Assembly (NCBI RefSeq): GCF_023101145.1
Contig: NZ_CP073714.1
Location: 1,364,001-1,428,000, forward strand
Length of the DNA stretch: 64,000 nucleotides
Source: Paenibacillus pabuli
GTDB lineage: Bacteria; Bacillota; Bacilli; Paenibacillales; Paenibacillaceae
Direction: 5' to 3'
Shown here: in pieces, positions 15,581 through 25,230 of the stretch
Layout of the letters: the number at the start of each line of letters is the position of its first letter
How positions within the stretch are numbered: the first letter of the stretch is position 1
Notes under the pieces: model-generated
What the model was told of the DNA's origin: nothing
The model's database searches: none
The model's input: the letters and a program-made list of their open reading frames with translations, nothing else
Position numbers and translations under genes: made by a program

Positions 15581-17579
15581 CCGGGGCATCCTGTTCCAAA
15601 ATTTCAGGCAGCATGGATGGATTGGCATTTTATACTTGCTCACATTGTTGTTTTCGTTACCTCTCTACATTGGTACAGAGTATCGGGAAGTGCCTCAGCA
15701 GATTACGAGCTTGTTCCAGGCGAATGGTGAAGTGCAAATTCTGTTTGCCATTACGTTCCCGGTAGCTGCAGGCATTTTTCTGTTCCGGTATGTGCAATCC
15801 GGTGCACCTTCGGATCTGTTCCACAGTTTGCCTCTGCGTCGCAAGCATCTGTTAACCGTTAATTTGGTGACGGGATTTATTATGATCCTGCTTCCGATCT
15901 GGATAACGACTGCCATTACAGGCTGGGTATGGGCCGCTGTGGATCAGCCCGCATTTATATTTGGAGGTAGTTCAATCTGGATGTGGGGCCTCAGTATGAG
16001 CATCTACTCGTTGTTTATGTTCATGCTGACAGTAGTAGTAGGCATGTGCATTGGACAGTCCGTATTGCAGGGACTCACCGTGTACGCGCTCCTGCTGTTG
16101 CCAGTTGTTGTATGGTTCATTTTTTCCCTGCATCTTCAACATTACCTGCTTGGATATCCGTACGATGATGTTGGGCGAAATGCAGAAAAAATATCTCTAG
16201 TCCTTCGCATGGCTTCAATTAGTGGAGCACCTGTGATTGGGTGGGAACTCATTATATATTCGATATTGACGCTGTTCTTCATTCCGCTGTCTTACGTATT
16301 CTATGCGAAGAGACAAGTGGAATCTGCTACACAAGCGGTGACGTTTACACTTGTTAAACCCATATTCCGATTTGGTTTAATGTTTACGCTGGTTTTAATA
16401 GGCGGAGCATACTTCACCATTATTGCTCCAAGAGGATCATCGGGGTGGGGGGTATTCGGATATATCCTCGGTGGAGTTGTCGGTTATATTGTTGCCGAGA
16501 TGATTATTCGCAAGACGTGGTTGATCTGGAGCAGCAAGCTGCTGCCAAGGTTTGCTTTATATGGTATTGTCGCCGGATTGATTCTGTATGTGCCTGTTGC
16601 CAGCTGGAATGGATATGCTGCACGAGTGCCTGAGTTGAACAAGGTCAACAGTATCAAGCTTGGGGGGGAGAGATACACTTATACTAACGGTGTCTCATTG
16701 AAGTTGGATGATGGTCCTTTCTATTCAAGTGATTCTGAATATATGAAAGCCGTTGTGGCTCTTCATCAGAAGATCGTGGATTCTGATCTGTCTTTGCTGG
16801 ATGATCCTATCAATCCTGGTATACGTAATGACGAGTATGTGTTTATTAATTACAAGCTGGATAACGGTAAGGTGATGAAACGCAAGTATTACATTCCTGA
16901 AGCTGAGTTCCGTCAGGAATTGATGACTTTGAAACAAACCCAGGACTACAAAAAAGTTGCATACGATACCTATAAGCTGGAAGAGGATGCACTGAGTATC
17001 GGAATACGCTCCTCCATTAGCCAGTATCGTAAGGTATACATCAGTAATCCGGAACAGGTCCGCGAATTCAAGGAACTTCTGAGTCAGGACATCATGGATC
17101 AGACTTACGAGGAACAACGTTCTCCGTGGCAGTCCTTTGCGAACGCGGAAATCAACCAAGATTCCTCATTCGAAAATCCATCTCAGCCCAAGGAAATGTC
17201 ATACTTTGAGATCAAACCGAGTTACGACCGGGTATTGGGTTGGTTGAAAGAAAATAAATATTATGAACAGCTGGACTTTCCTGCGGAAGAAGTGGCTTCT
17301 GCACAGTTTGTGAAGCAGGAGATCAACAGTCCTGGAAATCCTCAGTTTGTATATCCCCAGTCAGAATATGTGGACGGGAATGTTGGCAACAAGCAAGTCG
17401 CTACTAAAAATAAAAAAATCATTAGCGACCTGCTCAAGCGTCAAAGGTCCGCTTATCAGACAGAGAAGGATACCCTGTATCAGATCAAATTGAATGTCAC
17501 CCGCGGGGAGAACATCTACATGATGCTGAAAGAAGAAGACCTGACAGAAGAGATGAAAGCGATCCTGGCTGGACAGTAA
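15555..17579 (+). CDS. Large ABC-2-type membrane protein of GntR module 1
   Basis: 674 aa. The N-terminal half has about nine to ten hydrophobic segments, including an early LYLLTLLFSLPLYIG and ILLPIWITTAITGWVWAA. The C-terminal ~300 residues form a soluble domain, probably extracytoplasmic, after the last helix (ALYGIVAGLILYVPVASW). This resembles the DUF6449-type permeases found next to YtrA regulators; substrate unknown. GGAGG at 15541-15545 is spaced for ATG 15555, inside the ATPase gene. Followed by a terminator. Confidence 0.8.
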   Translation: MIFNRLFCNRGILFQNFRQHGWIGILYLLTLLFSLPLYIGTEYREVPQQITSLFQANGEVQILFAITFPVAAGIFLFRYVQSGAPSDLFHSLPLRRKHLLTVNLVTGFIMILLPIWITTAITGWVWAAVDQPAFIFGGSSIWMWGLSMSIYSLFMFMLTVVVGMCIGQSVLQGLTVYALLLLPVVVWFIFSLHLQHYLLGYPYDDVGRNAEKISLVLRMASISGAPVIGWELIIYSILTLFFIPLSYVFYAKRQVESATQAVTFTLVKPIFRFGLMFTLVLIGGAYFTIIAPRGSSGWGVFGYILGGVVGYIVAEMIIRKTWLIWSSKLLPRFALYGIVAGLILYVPVASWNGYAARVPELNKVNSIKLGGERYTYTNGVSLKLDDGPFYSSDSEYMKAVVALHQKIVDSDLSLLDDPINPGIRNDEYVFINYKLDNGKVMKRKYYIPEAEFRQELMTLKQTQDYKKVAYDTYKLEEDALSIGIRSSISQYRKVYISNPEQVREFKELLSQDIMDQTYEEQRSPWQSFANAEINQDSSFENPSQPKEMSYFEIKPSYDRVLGWLKENKYYEQLDFPAEEVASAQFVKQEINSPGNPQFVYPQSEYVDGNVGNKQVATKNKKIISDLLKRQRSAYQTEKDTLYQIKLNVTRGENIYMMLKEEDLTEEMKAILAGQ

Positions 17580-17736
17580 GATAATCTGCAAGCGGGAAGG
17601 GTTCTCCCGGTTAATATGTTGATTTCTCTATCTGACTTGACCAGAATACAAGTATGGAATATATTAGAAAAAGGTAGTGGTTCGAATCGAAATGATGACC
17701 ATTTCGGCGAATCCCATATAGAACGGTTTATGAGGG

Positions 17737-17786
17737 AAGCACCCGTAAGAGCAGGCAATACGCCTGACTTGCGGGTGCTTTTTTTG
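17737..17786 (+). terminator. Terminator of GntR-ABC module 1
   Basis: AAGCACCCGTAAG pairs with CTTGCGGGTGCTT, followed by seven T. The 17580-17736 stretch before it contains no recognised gene. Confidence 0.85.
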
Positions 17787-17882
17787 TTTTTTTGCCAGTT
17801 TTTATACCAGGGATCGTAATCGAACTACCGCACAGGCACATCTAGCATGTTCTATCTATCGAATTGAAGGGAGCAGAAGAGA

Positions 17883-18905
17883 ATGCAAACTGGATTCTGG
17901 GAGGACAAGGGAAATCATCAGGCGAGTCTTTGTTCGTGTTCAACACCAATCAGGGAACACGACATAGTTGAAGGGAATGATGACAAGCAAAAAATGATGA
18001 ATCAATGCTCTATGAGGAGCATGAGCAATCAGAGTTCCATGAACCACCGATATGGGGTACGTCCTAACCTTCGCGCTAACGTATGGACCCGTATGAGCCT
18101 GGGACTCATCATCCTATTCAGTATGAGTGTGATTTTTTATGCATCGACTGCTGAAGCAGCGGGCCCTGAGCTTGGTGTAACCGCCCAGAAGGCGTGGGAA
18201 ACCGTGCTGAGCAAGGCCGATTCGCAGACCAAGTTGTCTCTGCAACGAGCGTACGAGAACGTTGGCAACTGGACGACGCAGGAACAAGCTTGGGAACAAA
18301 AGACAAAGACTATTCATGCCGCCAATAGCAAGGAGCTGGAACAATTACGTGTAAGTATAAGGCAAATCGATGACGCGAAAATTGCAGGTCTAACCGAAAA
18401 GGTAAAACAAACCGAGGCCCGGTATGAGCCTTTGTTTGCCTTGTACAGCTCAGTAAATAGGCAGCTCAATGCAGCCAAAGCGATCAAAAACAAGGAATGG
18501 AGTGCCGCTATTCGCACCCAAGCGGATACGTTGAAACCCGTTGTTCAGCTTGCCCGGGAAGACATTCGTTTCAAGAAAAAGGAGCTTGCCGAAGCCCGTA
18601 AACGAAAGAGCACAGAAGTGAAACGGTTGCGTACTTTACTGGCTGGAGCTGATTCGGTGAAGAAGCAGATTCAAACGGGCAAGAAACAGGCGAGCCTGTG
18701 GAGAGAGCGATATTCAAACGCGTTGCAGCAGTTTAAACAGAGCACAAAGCAAGGCCAGTCGTCACGTTTACTAAGCTCGTTGAACTCTTTAGCTGCAGCA
18801 GCAGAGAAATGGGCAGGCTCCAAACAACATATCTACACACTGGAACAGAAGGTGAGTGTTACTTATGCCAAGGTCAGTCAGGAACTGACCAAGAGATCGA
18901 AATAA
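17883..18905 (+). CDS. Membrane-anchored or secreted coiled-coil protein, unknown function
   Basis: 340 aa. No family recognised. The first ~65 residues are hydrophilic, then one hydrophobic helix (MSLGLIILFSMSVIFYA) ends in STAEAAG, which looks like a signal peptidase site. The rest is strongly helical and charged, with KELEQLRVSIRQIDDAKIAG, EDIRFKKKELAEARKRK and similar heptad-like stretches, so an extracytoplasmic coiled coil is likely. If the leader is really cleaved, a later start nearer ATG 18094 would be more usual; ATG 17883 has AAGGGAGCAG upstream and is kept. Sits alone between two operons. Confidence 0.65.
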   Translation: MQTGFWEDKGNHQASLCSCSTPIREHDIVEGNDDKQKMMNQCSMRSMSNQSSMNHRYGVRPNLRANVWTRMSLGLIILFSMSVIFYASTAEAAGPELGVTAQKAWETVLSKADSQTKLSLQRAYENVGNWTTQEQAWEQKTKTIHAANSKELEQLRVSIRQIDDAKIAGLTEKVKQTEARYEPLFALYSSVNRQLNAAKAIKNKEWSAAIRTQADTLKPVVQLAREDIRFKKKELAEARKRKSTEVKRLRTLLAGADSVKKQIQTGKKQASLWRERYSNALQQFKQSTKQGQSSRLLSSLNSLAAAAEKWAGSKQHIYTLEQKVSVTYAKVSQELTKRSK

Positions 18906-19022
18906 AAAGCGAGCTACATTATCCTTTCTGCCACTACCAAAAAACAACAGTATAACGGTATAGTCGATGAGAAGACAGGACTGTGGTACACTCGAAGCAA
19001 ACGAGGCAGCAGGAGGAAACGA

Positions 19023-19514
19023 ATGGCAGACAAAGAAGACTTGACCCGGTTCGGTGTGGCATTTCCAACGCCTCTGATCGAACAGTTTGACAGCTATATC
19101 GAAGAGCAGGGATACAAAAACCGTTCGGAAGCTTTCCGTGATTTGGTCCGCAAAACATTGCTGGAGCCCTCTGCATTGCATTCCGAGCAGGACGTAGCCG
19201 GAACCATAGTGATGGTGTATGACCACCATATCAGTGATCTCCCTATAAGACTGATGGAACTGCAGCACGAGGCACACCATGACATCATCTCCAATATGCA
19301 TGTGCACCTGAACCATGATCAGTGTTTGGAGGTGATAGCAGTGCGAGGCAACTTAGGACGATTGCGTCATCTGCATCAGCAGATCCAGGTTCAAAAAGGT
19401 GTACTGTATGCAGAGCTATCCGTAACGTATGTGGATGAGCTGAACAAAATGGCAGGCCACCACAGTCACGATCACAGTCATAGTCGCAATCATGATTTTA
19501 ACCACAATTCTTAA
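19023..19514 (+). CDS. nikR: Nickel-responsive regulator NikR
   Basis: 163 aa. Ribbon-helix-helix DNA-binding domain at the N-terminus (LTRFGVAFPTPLIEQFDSYI, NRSEAFRDLVRK) and ACT-like nickel domain. The square-planar nickel ligands are conserved in HHDIISNMHVHLNHDQCLEV: His before DII, the HVH pair and the Cys. The C-terminus is a His-rich tail (HHSHDHSHSRNHDFNHNS) absent from the standard family core, suitable for metal storage. It represses nickel uptake when nickel is plentiful; the nikABCDE operon follows. A further hexahistidine stretch lies in frame beyond the stop. Confidence 0.92.
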   Translation: MADKEDLTRFGVAFPTPLIEQFDSYIEEQGYKNRSEAFRDLVRKTLLEPSALHSEQDVAGTIVMVYDHHISDLPIRLMELQHEAHHDIISNMHVHLNHDQCLEVIAVRGNLGRLRHLHQQIQVQKGVLYAELSVTYVDELNKMAGHHSHDHSHSRNHDFNHNS

Positions 19515-19520
19515 TGATAA

Positions 19521-19616
19521 TTCGAATACTATAGTAATTATCATCACCACCACCATCATCCTGATCCTGCTAAAAATGACCTCATTACAAATATCCATTG
19601 CATACGCTCTAGCTAA
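19521..19616 (+). other. In-frame His6-coding stretch beyond the nikR stop
   Basis: After three consecutive stops (TAA TGA TAA, 19512-19520) the same frame stays open to 19616 and encodes HHHHHH at 19542-19559, then PDPAKND. It could be the remnant of a longer His-rich NikR tail. No start codon or ribosome binding site would allow independent translation. Confidence 0.4.
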
Positions 19617-19635
19617 TTTCGCCACAGCTTTTATT

Positions 19636-19683
19636 AAAAACAACAGACGACTGGTCCAGAACCAGTCATCTGTTGTTTTTTTT
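19636..19683 (+). terminator. Terminator after nikR
   Basis: AACAACAGACGACTGG pairs with CCAGTCATCTGTTGTT (one mismatch), followed by eight T. It separates nikR from nikABCDE, so the latter needs its own promoter. Confidence 0.88.
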
Positions 19684-19794
19684 GGTTTTGTTATATTTCC
19701 TCACCTTGAATAAGGAGTGGTTTAATAGATTCCCTTTTGAATTTCATGTTAAATCCTAATAAATGAAAATAAATGGATTTAGAAGTTAAGTTTG

Positions 19795-19825
19795 TTGACA
19801 CAAGAAAACTGTTTTGTGCTACAAT
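19795..19825 (+). promoter_or_regulatory. Candidate nik operon promoter with overlapping dyad
   Basis: TTGACA (19795-19800) and TACAAT (19820-19825) are 19 nt apart, longer than ideal. The spacer contains an imperfect dyad, CACAAGAAAAC with GTTTTGTG. An overly long spacer plus a dyad suggests a regulated promoter, NikR being the obvious candidate, although it does not resemble the E. coli NikR box. Confidence 0.45.
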
Positions 19826-19885
19826 TTTCAAAAAAAGTAACACGGAATTGGTTGAATCGTAAAAATTGAAGGGGGAACAACGTAA

Positions 19886-21529
19886 ATGCGCGGATTTTCA
19901 TGGGGGAAACAATCCGTTAGAGCGGGAGTAGTCATTTTACTAATATGCACAGTTGGACTATCGGGATGTGCGCAAGGATCATCATCAGCAACAGAAACCG
20001 TGCAGCAGGCGGCCTCTCTTCCCAAGGACGAACTCGTGCTGGCCGTTGGTACAGAACCGGAAGGTGGATTCGATCCAACGACAGGTTGGGGGCAATACGG
20101 TTCGCCACTCTTTCAGAGTACCTTGATGAAAAGGGATGCCAAGCTTCAACTCGTGAATGATTTGGCGACGAATCATTCCGTCAGTGAAGATGGACTAACC
20201 TGGACCGTCACACTTCGGGATGATGTAAAATTTTCCGATGGCGAGCCACTGACGGCCGAAGATGTCAGATTTACGTTTGAAACGGCTGCCAAGAGTGGTT
20301 CGGTTATCGATTTGACCAATATGGCTGACGTGGAAGCCCCGGATGCGACAACGGTCGTCTTTACATTAAAGTCGCCGCAGTCCACGTTTATGAGTCTTCT
20401 GACTACACTGGGTATTGTGCCTGAGCACGCCTATGGTTCGGATTATGCCGAGCATCCGGTTGGGTCTGGTCCATACAAGCTGGTGCAGTGGGATAAGGGC
20501 CAGCAGGCAATCGTTGAGGCGAACGAACAATATTACGGGAAAAAGTCCACATTCCATAAACTGACGTTTCTCTATCTGGATGAGGATGCAGCCTTTGCGG
20601 CGGCACAAGCCGGAACAGTCGATATCGCAGCGATCCCGGCGGCATTCAGCAAGCAGCAGGTGAACGGCATGAAGCTGGAATCAGTGAAAACAGTCGATAA
20701 CCGTGGCATCATGTTCCCGATGCAACCCGCAGGTGCGAAGTCTGGTGACGGCCTGCCGGCAGGTAATGATGTTACATCTGACATCTCCATTCGAAAAGCG
20801 GTAAATGTGGCGATTGATCGCACTGCATTGGTGGAGGGGGTACTGGAGGGTCATGGTCGTCCGGCCTACTCGGTCAGCGACGACCTGCCGTGGAGCAATC
20901 CGGATTCTGTATTTGCAGATGCAAATATAGACGAAGCGAAGCGGATTCTGGCTGATGGCGGATGGGTGGATACAGACGGTGACGGAATTGTCGAGAAGAA
21001 TGGCACAAAGGCCGAGTTCAATTTGCTTTATTTTGCAGGGGATTTAACGAGACAATCTCTGGCACTGGCTGCTGCGGATATGGTAGCTCAGGCAGGGATT
21101 AAGGTCAATGTAGAGGGCAAGAGCCGGGAAGAGACAAAAAAGCTGGCCTATACCAATGCGGTATTATTTGGGTGGGGCAGTCATGATCCGCTGGAGACAT
21201 ACAACCTCTACAGTAGTACCCATAAAGGCGAAGGATATTACAACACGGGATTGTACAGTAATCCAACCGTTGACCACTGGATGCAGCAGGCTCTGAAAGC
21301 AACAACGGAAGAAGAGGCACTGCCCTTCTGGCAAAAGGCGGAGTGGGATGGATCGACAGGGTTCAGTTACCAGGGTGATGCACCATGGGCATGGCTGGTG
21401 AACATTGATCATCTGTATTTGGTGAAGAATGGTCTGGATATCGGCGAGCAGCAAATTCATCCACATGGTCACGGCTGGCCGGTGACATCCAACCTGGAGG
21501 AATGGTCCTGGAAGGAAGAAACGAAATAA
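19886..21529 (+). CDS. nikA: Nickel ABC transporter substrate-binding lipoprotein
   Basis: 547 aa extracellular solute-binding protein family 5. Signal peptide with lipobox VGLSGC, then KDELVLAVGTEPEGGFDPT and DGLTWTVTLRDDVKFSDGEP. The C-terminal IHPHGHGWPV segment is His-rich and could take part in metal chelation. Family 5 also carries peptides, so the nickel assignment rests on the nikR neighbour and the five-gene order. Delivers substrate to NikBC. Confidence 0.85.
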   Translation: MRGFSWGKQSVRAGVVILLICTVGLSGCAQGSSSATETVQQAASLPKDELVLAVGTEPEGGFDPTTGWGQYGSPLFQSTLMKRDAKLQLVNDLATNHSVSEDGLTWTVTLRDDVKFSDGEPLTAEDVRFTFETAAKSGSVIDLTNMADVEAPDATTVVFTLKSPQSTFMSLLTTLGIVPEHAYGSDYAEHPVGSGPYKLVQWDKGQQAIVEANEQYYGKKSTFHKLTFLYLDEDAAFAAAQAGTVDIAAIPAAFSKQQVNGMKLESVKTVDNRGIMFPMQPAGAKSGDGLPAGNDVTSDISIRKAVNVAIDRTALVEGVLEGHGRPAYSVSDDLPWSNPDSVFADANIDEAKRILADGGWVDTDGDGIVEKNGTKAEFNLLYFAGDLTRQSLALAAADMVAQAGIKVNVEGKSREETKKLAYTNAVLFGWGSHDPLETYNLYSSTHKGEGYYNTGLYSNPTVDHWMQQALKATTEEEALPFWQKAEWDGSTGFSYQGDAPWAWLVNIDHLYLVKNGLDIGEQQIHPHGHGWPVTSNLEEWSWKEETK

Positions 21530-21571
21530 GAAACGCTGCGGTAGCTTTAGCCTGAATTGGGGAGAGATTGG

Positions 21572-22567
21572 ATGGAGGACAGGATGGAATGGGCCAGATT
21601 TGTCGGATTTAAAATGCTGCGTCTTTTATCTTTGCTGGTGGGAGTCAGCGTGGTGTCTTTTATATTGATGCAGTTCTCTCCAGTGGACCCGGTTGAGGCC
21701 TACATTGGTGGAGATATGATTAGGGTGAGCGCAGAGCAGCGCAGTCTTATTGAGGAACGTTGGGGGCTCAATGATTCACCAGCAGAACGGCTGCTTACTT
21801 GGGGACAGGCACTGATTCAGGGTGATCTCGGAACATCGATGATCTATAGACAGCCGGTTGCGGACATCATCCAGGAACGATTCATGAATTCTGTCGCTCT
21901 TATGGCGGTGGCATGGGTGTTATCCGGTCTGATTGGATTCGGTCTGGGTGTCGTTGCAGCCATGAAACGGGATTCACGGCTGGATCGTCTGATTTGCTGG
22001 TACTGCTACACACTGGCTTCCACGCCGGTATTCTGGATCGCGCTGTTACTGCTCATGGTATTCGGTGTATGGCTTGGCTGGCTGCCCATAGGGCTTGGTG
22101 TACCTGCGGGTATGTCGACAGATCAAGTGTCATGGAGCGATCGGGTCATACACATGATACTGCCTGCGCTTACATTGAGTATGACAGGTGTAGCCGCTAT
22201 CGCCTTGCATACCCGGCAGAAGCTGGTGGATGTGCTGGACTCGGATTATATTCTATTTGCAAGGGCGCGAGGTGAGCAAGGTGTTCAACTATTTCGTCGT
22301 CATGGGTTCAGGCATGTGGTACTGCCAGCGTTGACGCTGCAATTTGCATCATTTAGTGAATTGTTCGGTGGAGCTGTGCTCGCAGAGCAAGTATTTTCCT
22401 ATCCCGGATTGGGTCAAGCAACAGTCCAGGCGGGATTGCGCGGTGACGTGCCGCTGCTGCTGGGACTTGTGCTGTGCAGTGCGGTATTTGTGTTTACAGG
22501 AAATCTGATTGCCGACATTCTTTATCGGCTCATTGATCCGCGCATGAAGGAGGAGACGATAGGATGA
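21572..22567 (+). CDS. nikB: Nickel ABC transporter permease NikB
   Basis: 331 aa, about six membrane segments, DppB-like. LSLLVGVSVVSFILMQFSPV is the first helix; the EAA loop is DSDYILFARARGEQGVQLFRRHGFRH. ATG 21572 is preferred because GGGGAGAG ends 5 nt upstream; the longer TTG frame has no ribosome binding site. Overlaps nikC by 4 bp. Confidence 0.85.
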   Translation: MEDRMEWARFVGFKMLRLLSLLVGVSVVSFILMQFSPVDPVEAYIGGDMIRVSAEQRSLIEERWGLNDSPAERLLTWGQALIQGDLGTSMIYRQPVADIIQERFMNSVALMAVAWVLSGLIGFGLGVVAAMKRDSRLDRLICWYCYTLASTPVFWIALLLLMVFGVWLGWLPIGLGVPAGMSTDQVSWSDRVIHMILPALTLSMTGVAAIALHTRQKLVDVLDSDYILFARARGEQGVQLFRRHGFRHVVLPALTLQFASFSELFGGAVLAEQVFSYPGLGQATVQAGLRGDVPLLLGLVLCSAVFVFTGNLIADILYRLIDPRMKEETIG

Positions 22568-23547
22568 AACAGACAATGGAACGTCCCTCCCCATCTGCAC
22601 CCCAGACTGAACAGCAATTGAAAGTAAACTCTGCCAATAGGGAGGCAGTGAACAAGAGAAATTGGAGGTCAGTACATCCGCGGACTCACGGTGTAAAAGG
22701 TCATTCAGGTGGCAGTAATCCTCGTTTCCGCAATCCACGTAAATGGGCGCTTATCTGGGGCAGTCTGGGCGTAATTTGGATTGCCATCGTGTGGCTTACA
22801 GGCAGACTGCTTCCTGCTGAATCGACGCTGACCTCATTAATGGATCGGAATCTGGCTCCGACCTGGGAACATCCTTTCGGTACGGATTGGCTGGGACGAG
22901 ATATGTTTATGCGCACATTAAAAGGATTGGCAACAAGTATTCAAGTAGGATTACTCGCGGCTTGCGGCGGCGGGTTTATTGCGCTTTTGATGGGTCTTGC
23001 TGCTGCTTCAGGAAAGAGGGCAGACCGAGTCATCTCATGGATTATTGATCTTTTCCTGAGCGTACCGCACCTGGTATCGCTGGTGATGTTGGCTTTTGTA
23101 TTCGGTGGGGGTTTGCCAGGAGTAGCGTTAGCCATTGCCCTGACCCATTGGCCGAATCTGGCCCGGATTGTAAGGGCAGAGATGATTCAGCTGAGATCAG
23201 CAGAATATATTCACATCTCACGCAGATTGGGTCATTCGCGAATTCGTATTGCGGTGCAGCACATGCTGCCTCATTTGATTCCACAGCTATTCGTGGGAGT
23301 GCTGCTGATCTTCCCTCATGCCATTCTGCATGAGGCAGCGATCACGTTTCTGGGGCTGGGGCTGTCTCCGCAGCAGCCAGCGATTGGAATTATTTTGTCA
23401 GAGTCGATGAGATATTTGTCTGCAGGTATGTGGTGGCTGGCTTTTTTCCCAGGACTCGCATTGTTGTTGGTTGTTCGTGCGTTTGATGTGTTGGGCGGTA
23501 GTCTGAAGACATTAACAGGAACCGGCAACTCAAGGGAGGGGGTGTAG
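22564..23547 (+). CDS. nikC: Nickel ABC transporter permease NikC
   Basis: 327 aa DppC-like permease with family entry motif HPFGTDWLGRDMFMRTL and the EAA loop IRAEMIQL...HISRRLGHSRIRI. The first ~55 residues are a Ser/Pro/Asn-rich hydrophilic cytoplasmic extension longer than usual. Forms the channel with NikB. ATGA overlap with nikB implies coupling. Confidence 0.85.
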   Translation: MKQTMERPSPSAPQTEQQLKVNSANREAVNKRNWRSVHPRTHGVKGHSGGSNPRFRNPRKWALIWGSLGVIWIAIVWLTGRLLPAESTLTSLMDRNLAPTWEHPFGTDWLGRDMFMRTLKGLATSIQVGLLAACGGGFIALLMGLAAASGKRADRVISWIIDLFLSVPHLVSLVMLAFVFGGGLPGVALAIALTHWPNLARIVRAEMIQLRSAEYIHISRRLGHSRIRIAVQHMLPHLIPQLFVGVLLIFPHAILHEAAITFLGLGLSPQQPAIGIILSESMRYLSAGMWWLAFFPGLALLLVVRAFDVLGGSLKTLTGTGNSREGV

Positions 23548-23549
23548 AC

Positions 23550-24518
23550 ATGGCGCTTCTTGAAGTGGAGGGAGTATCGGTGTCATTTCGGCGTGCTCGG
23601 GGATGGTTTGGGTACGAGGAGACCCACGTTATTCAGGATCTGAATCTGTCTGTTAATGAAGGGGAGATTGTGGCTGTCGTAGGGGCAAGTGGATCTGGCA
23701 AAAGTGTGCTGGCGCAGGCAATCATGGGCATTCTTCCTGCCAATGCGATGATAGAAGGCTGGATTAGCTATGCAGGCGAGCCCCTGACCAAGGATCGGCA
23801 GTTTCATCTGCGTGGAGATGAACTGGTGTATATTCCGCAATCGGTCAGTTATTTGGACCCGTTGTTGAAAGTAGGCAAACAGGTTCAACCAGTAAGCCGT
23901 AGTTCTGAGCGTAAGCATCGGTCTGCGACCCGAACCGGACCCCGAACTGTGATGCAAAAAGCAGAGCAGGAACTGACGGGACGCTATGGATTACCACATG
24001 GCACGTCGGGCAAATATCCGTTTGAGCTGTCAGGTGGTATGGCTCGGCGCGTGCTGATGGCAACGGCTACCTCCGGTGAGCCAAAACTCATTATTGCAGA
24101 TGAGCCAACGCCTGGCATTCATCCTGAAGTGCTGGCTGAGACGATGAAGCACTTTCGCCAATTGGCCAATGAAGGGGTTGGCATCCTTTGGATTACCCAT
24201 GATATTACGACTGCCTTGACGGCAGCAGACCGCATATGTGTATTTTACGCAGGTTCCAATGTAGAAACGGCACAGGCTTGTGATTTTACAGAAAAGGGTG
24301 AAAGGTTACGACATCCATACACAAAGGCGCTTTGGAATGCATTGCCGAAAAATGAATTTCAACCCCTGTCCGGTACCCAGCCCGCAGCCGGCCAGCAACA
24401 GGTGGAAGGATGCTCATTTGCGCCGCGCTGCATCGGAGCGACTATGGCTTGCACGAATCAACGTCCTGAACTGCGTAAGGTCCGCGGCGGGGAAGTGAGG
24501 TGTATTCATGCCACTTGA
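23550..24518 (+). CDS. nikD: Nickel ABC transporter ATPase NikD
   Basis: 322 aa ABC ATPase: Walker A GASGSGKSVLAQ, signature LSGGMARRVLMATA, Walker B LIIADEPTPGIHP and H-loop ITHDITTALT. The C-terminal oligopeptide/dipeptide-transporter domain has CSFAPRCIGATMAC. One of two non-identical ATPases. Overlaps nikE by 11 bp. Confidence 0.87.
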   Translation: MALLEVEGVSVSFRRARGWFGYEETHVIQDLNLSVNEGEIVAVVGASGSGKSVLAQAIMGILPANAMIEGWISYAGEPLTKDRQFHLRGDELVYIPQSVSYLDPLLKVGKQVQPVSRSSERKHRSATRTGPRTVMQKAEQELTGRYGLPHGTSGKYPFELSGGMARRVLMATATSGEPKLIIADEPTPGIHPEVLAETMKHFRQLANEGVGILWITHDITTALTAADRICVFYAGSNVETAQACDFTEKGERLRHPYTKALWNALPKNEFQPLSGTQPAAGQQQVEGCSFAPRCIGATMACTNQRPELRKVRGGEVRCIHAT

Positions 24519-25110
24519 GGCTAGAGAGACAAGTTATCGTTATGGCAAAGGCGTTTGGGTATTTCAGAATATAAGTATGGAAGTACAGCAGGGGGAAGTC
24601 GTTGGCTTGTGGGGTCCCAGTGGATGTGGCAAAACAAGTCTTGGACGTATCCTTGCGGGATATGTGGAACCGAAAAAAGGTCAGGTGCTGCTGGATGGAC
24701 AGCCTCTTCCCAAAGCGGGAGCCTGTCCCGTTCAACTTGTATTCCAGCATCCGGAGAAAGCGGTCAATCCACGCTGGCGGATGCGCCGTGTCTTGAAGGA
24801 AGCTATGATCGAGGATCAGGAGCTGCTCGATGACTTGGGTATCCAGATGAATTGGCTGGATCGAAGGCCCGGTGAGTTGTCAGGCGGAGAATTACAGCGA
24901 TTCTGCGTTGCACGTGCACTCGGCACAGCAACTCGTTACGTGATCGCTGATGAGATGACCACCATGCTGGATGCGATCACACAGGCACAGATCTGGCATA
25001 CCGTGATGAGTATCGCGCGTCAGCGCAATCTGGGACTGCTGATCATCAGCCATGATCAGGAGTTGCTGGACAGGTTATGCGATCGGATTGTGCAGATGCC
25101 ACACTCATAG
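24508..25110 (+). CDS. nikE: Nickel ABC transporter ATPase NikE (short form)
   Basis: 200 aa, shorter than the ~260 aa NikE of enterobacteria. Walker A GPSGCGKTSLGRI, signature LSGGELQRFCVARALG, Walker B YVIADEMTTMLD and H-loop IISHDQELL are all present, but the C-terminal oligopeptide-transporter extension is missing. Last gene of the operon. Confidence 0.85.
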   Translation: MPLEARETSYRYGKGVWVFQNISMEVQQGEVVGLWGPSGCGKTSLGRILAGYVEPKKGQVLLDGQPLPKAGACPVQLVFQHPEKAVNPRWRMRRVLKEAMIEDQELLDDLGIQMNWLDRRPGELSGGELQRFCVARALGTATRYVIADEMTTMLDAITQAQIWHTVMSIARQRNLGLLIISHDQELLDRLCDRIVQMPHS

Positions 25111-25140
25111 CTTGTGACGTATAAACCGTTTTACAATATA

Positions 25141-25206
25141 AAGGGGCGTCCGAGTAGTCAATCATGAACATGAATCATGGATTTGACTACAGGGACAGCC
25201 CCTTTT
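25141..25206 (+). terminator. Terminator after nikE
   Basis: AAGGGGC...GTAGTCAA pairs with TTGACTAC...GCCCCTTTT, a long interrupted stem with a short T run. Confidence 0.6.
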
Positions 25207-25230
25207 GCGATTTGAACGAAACCAATATTT

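Noticed and set aside
19521..19616. Separate His-rich peptide gene
   Set aside because: No start codon or ribosome binding site; only in-frame continuation after three stops.
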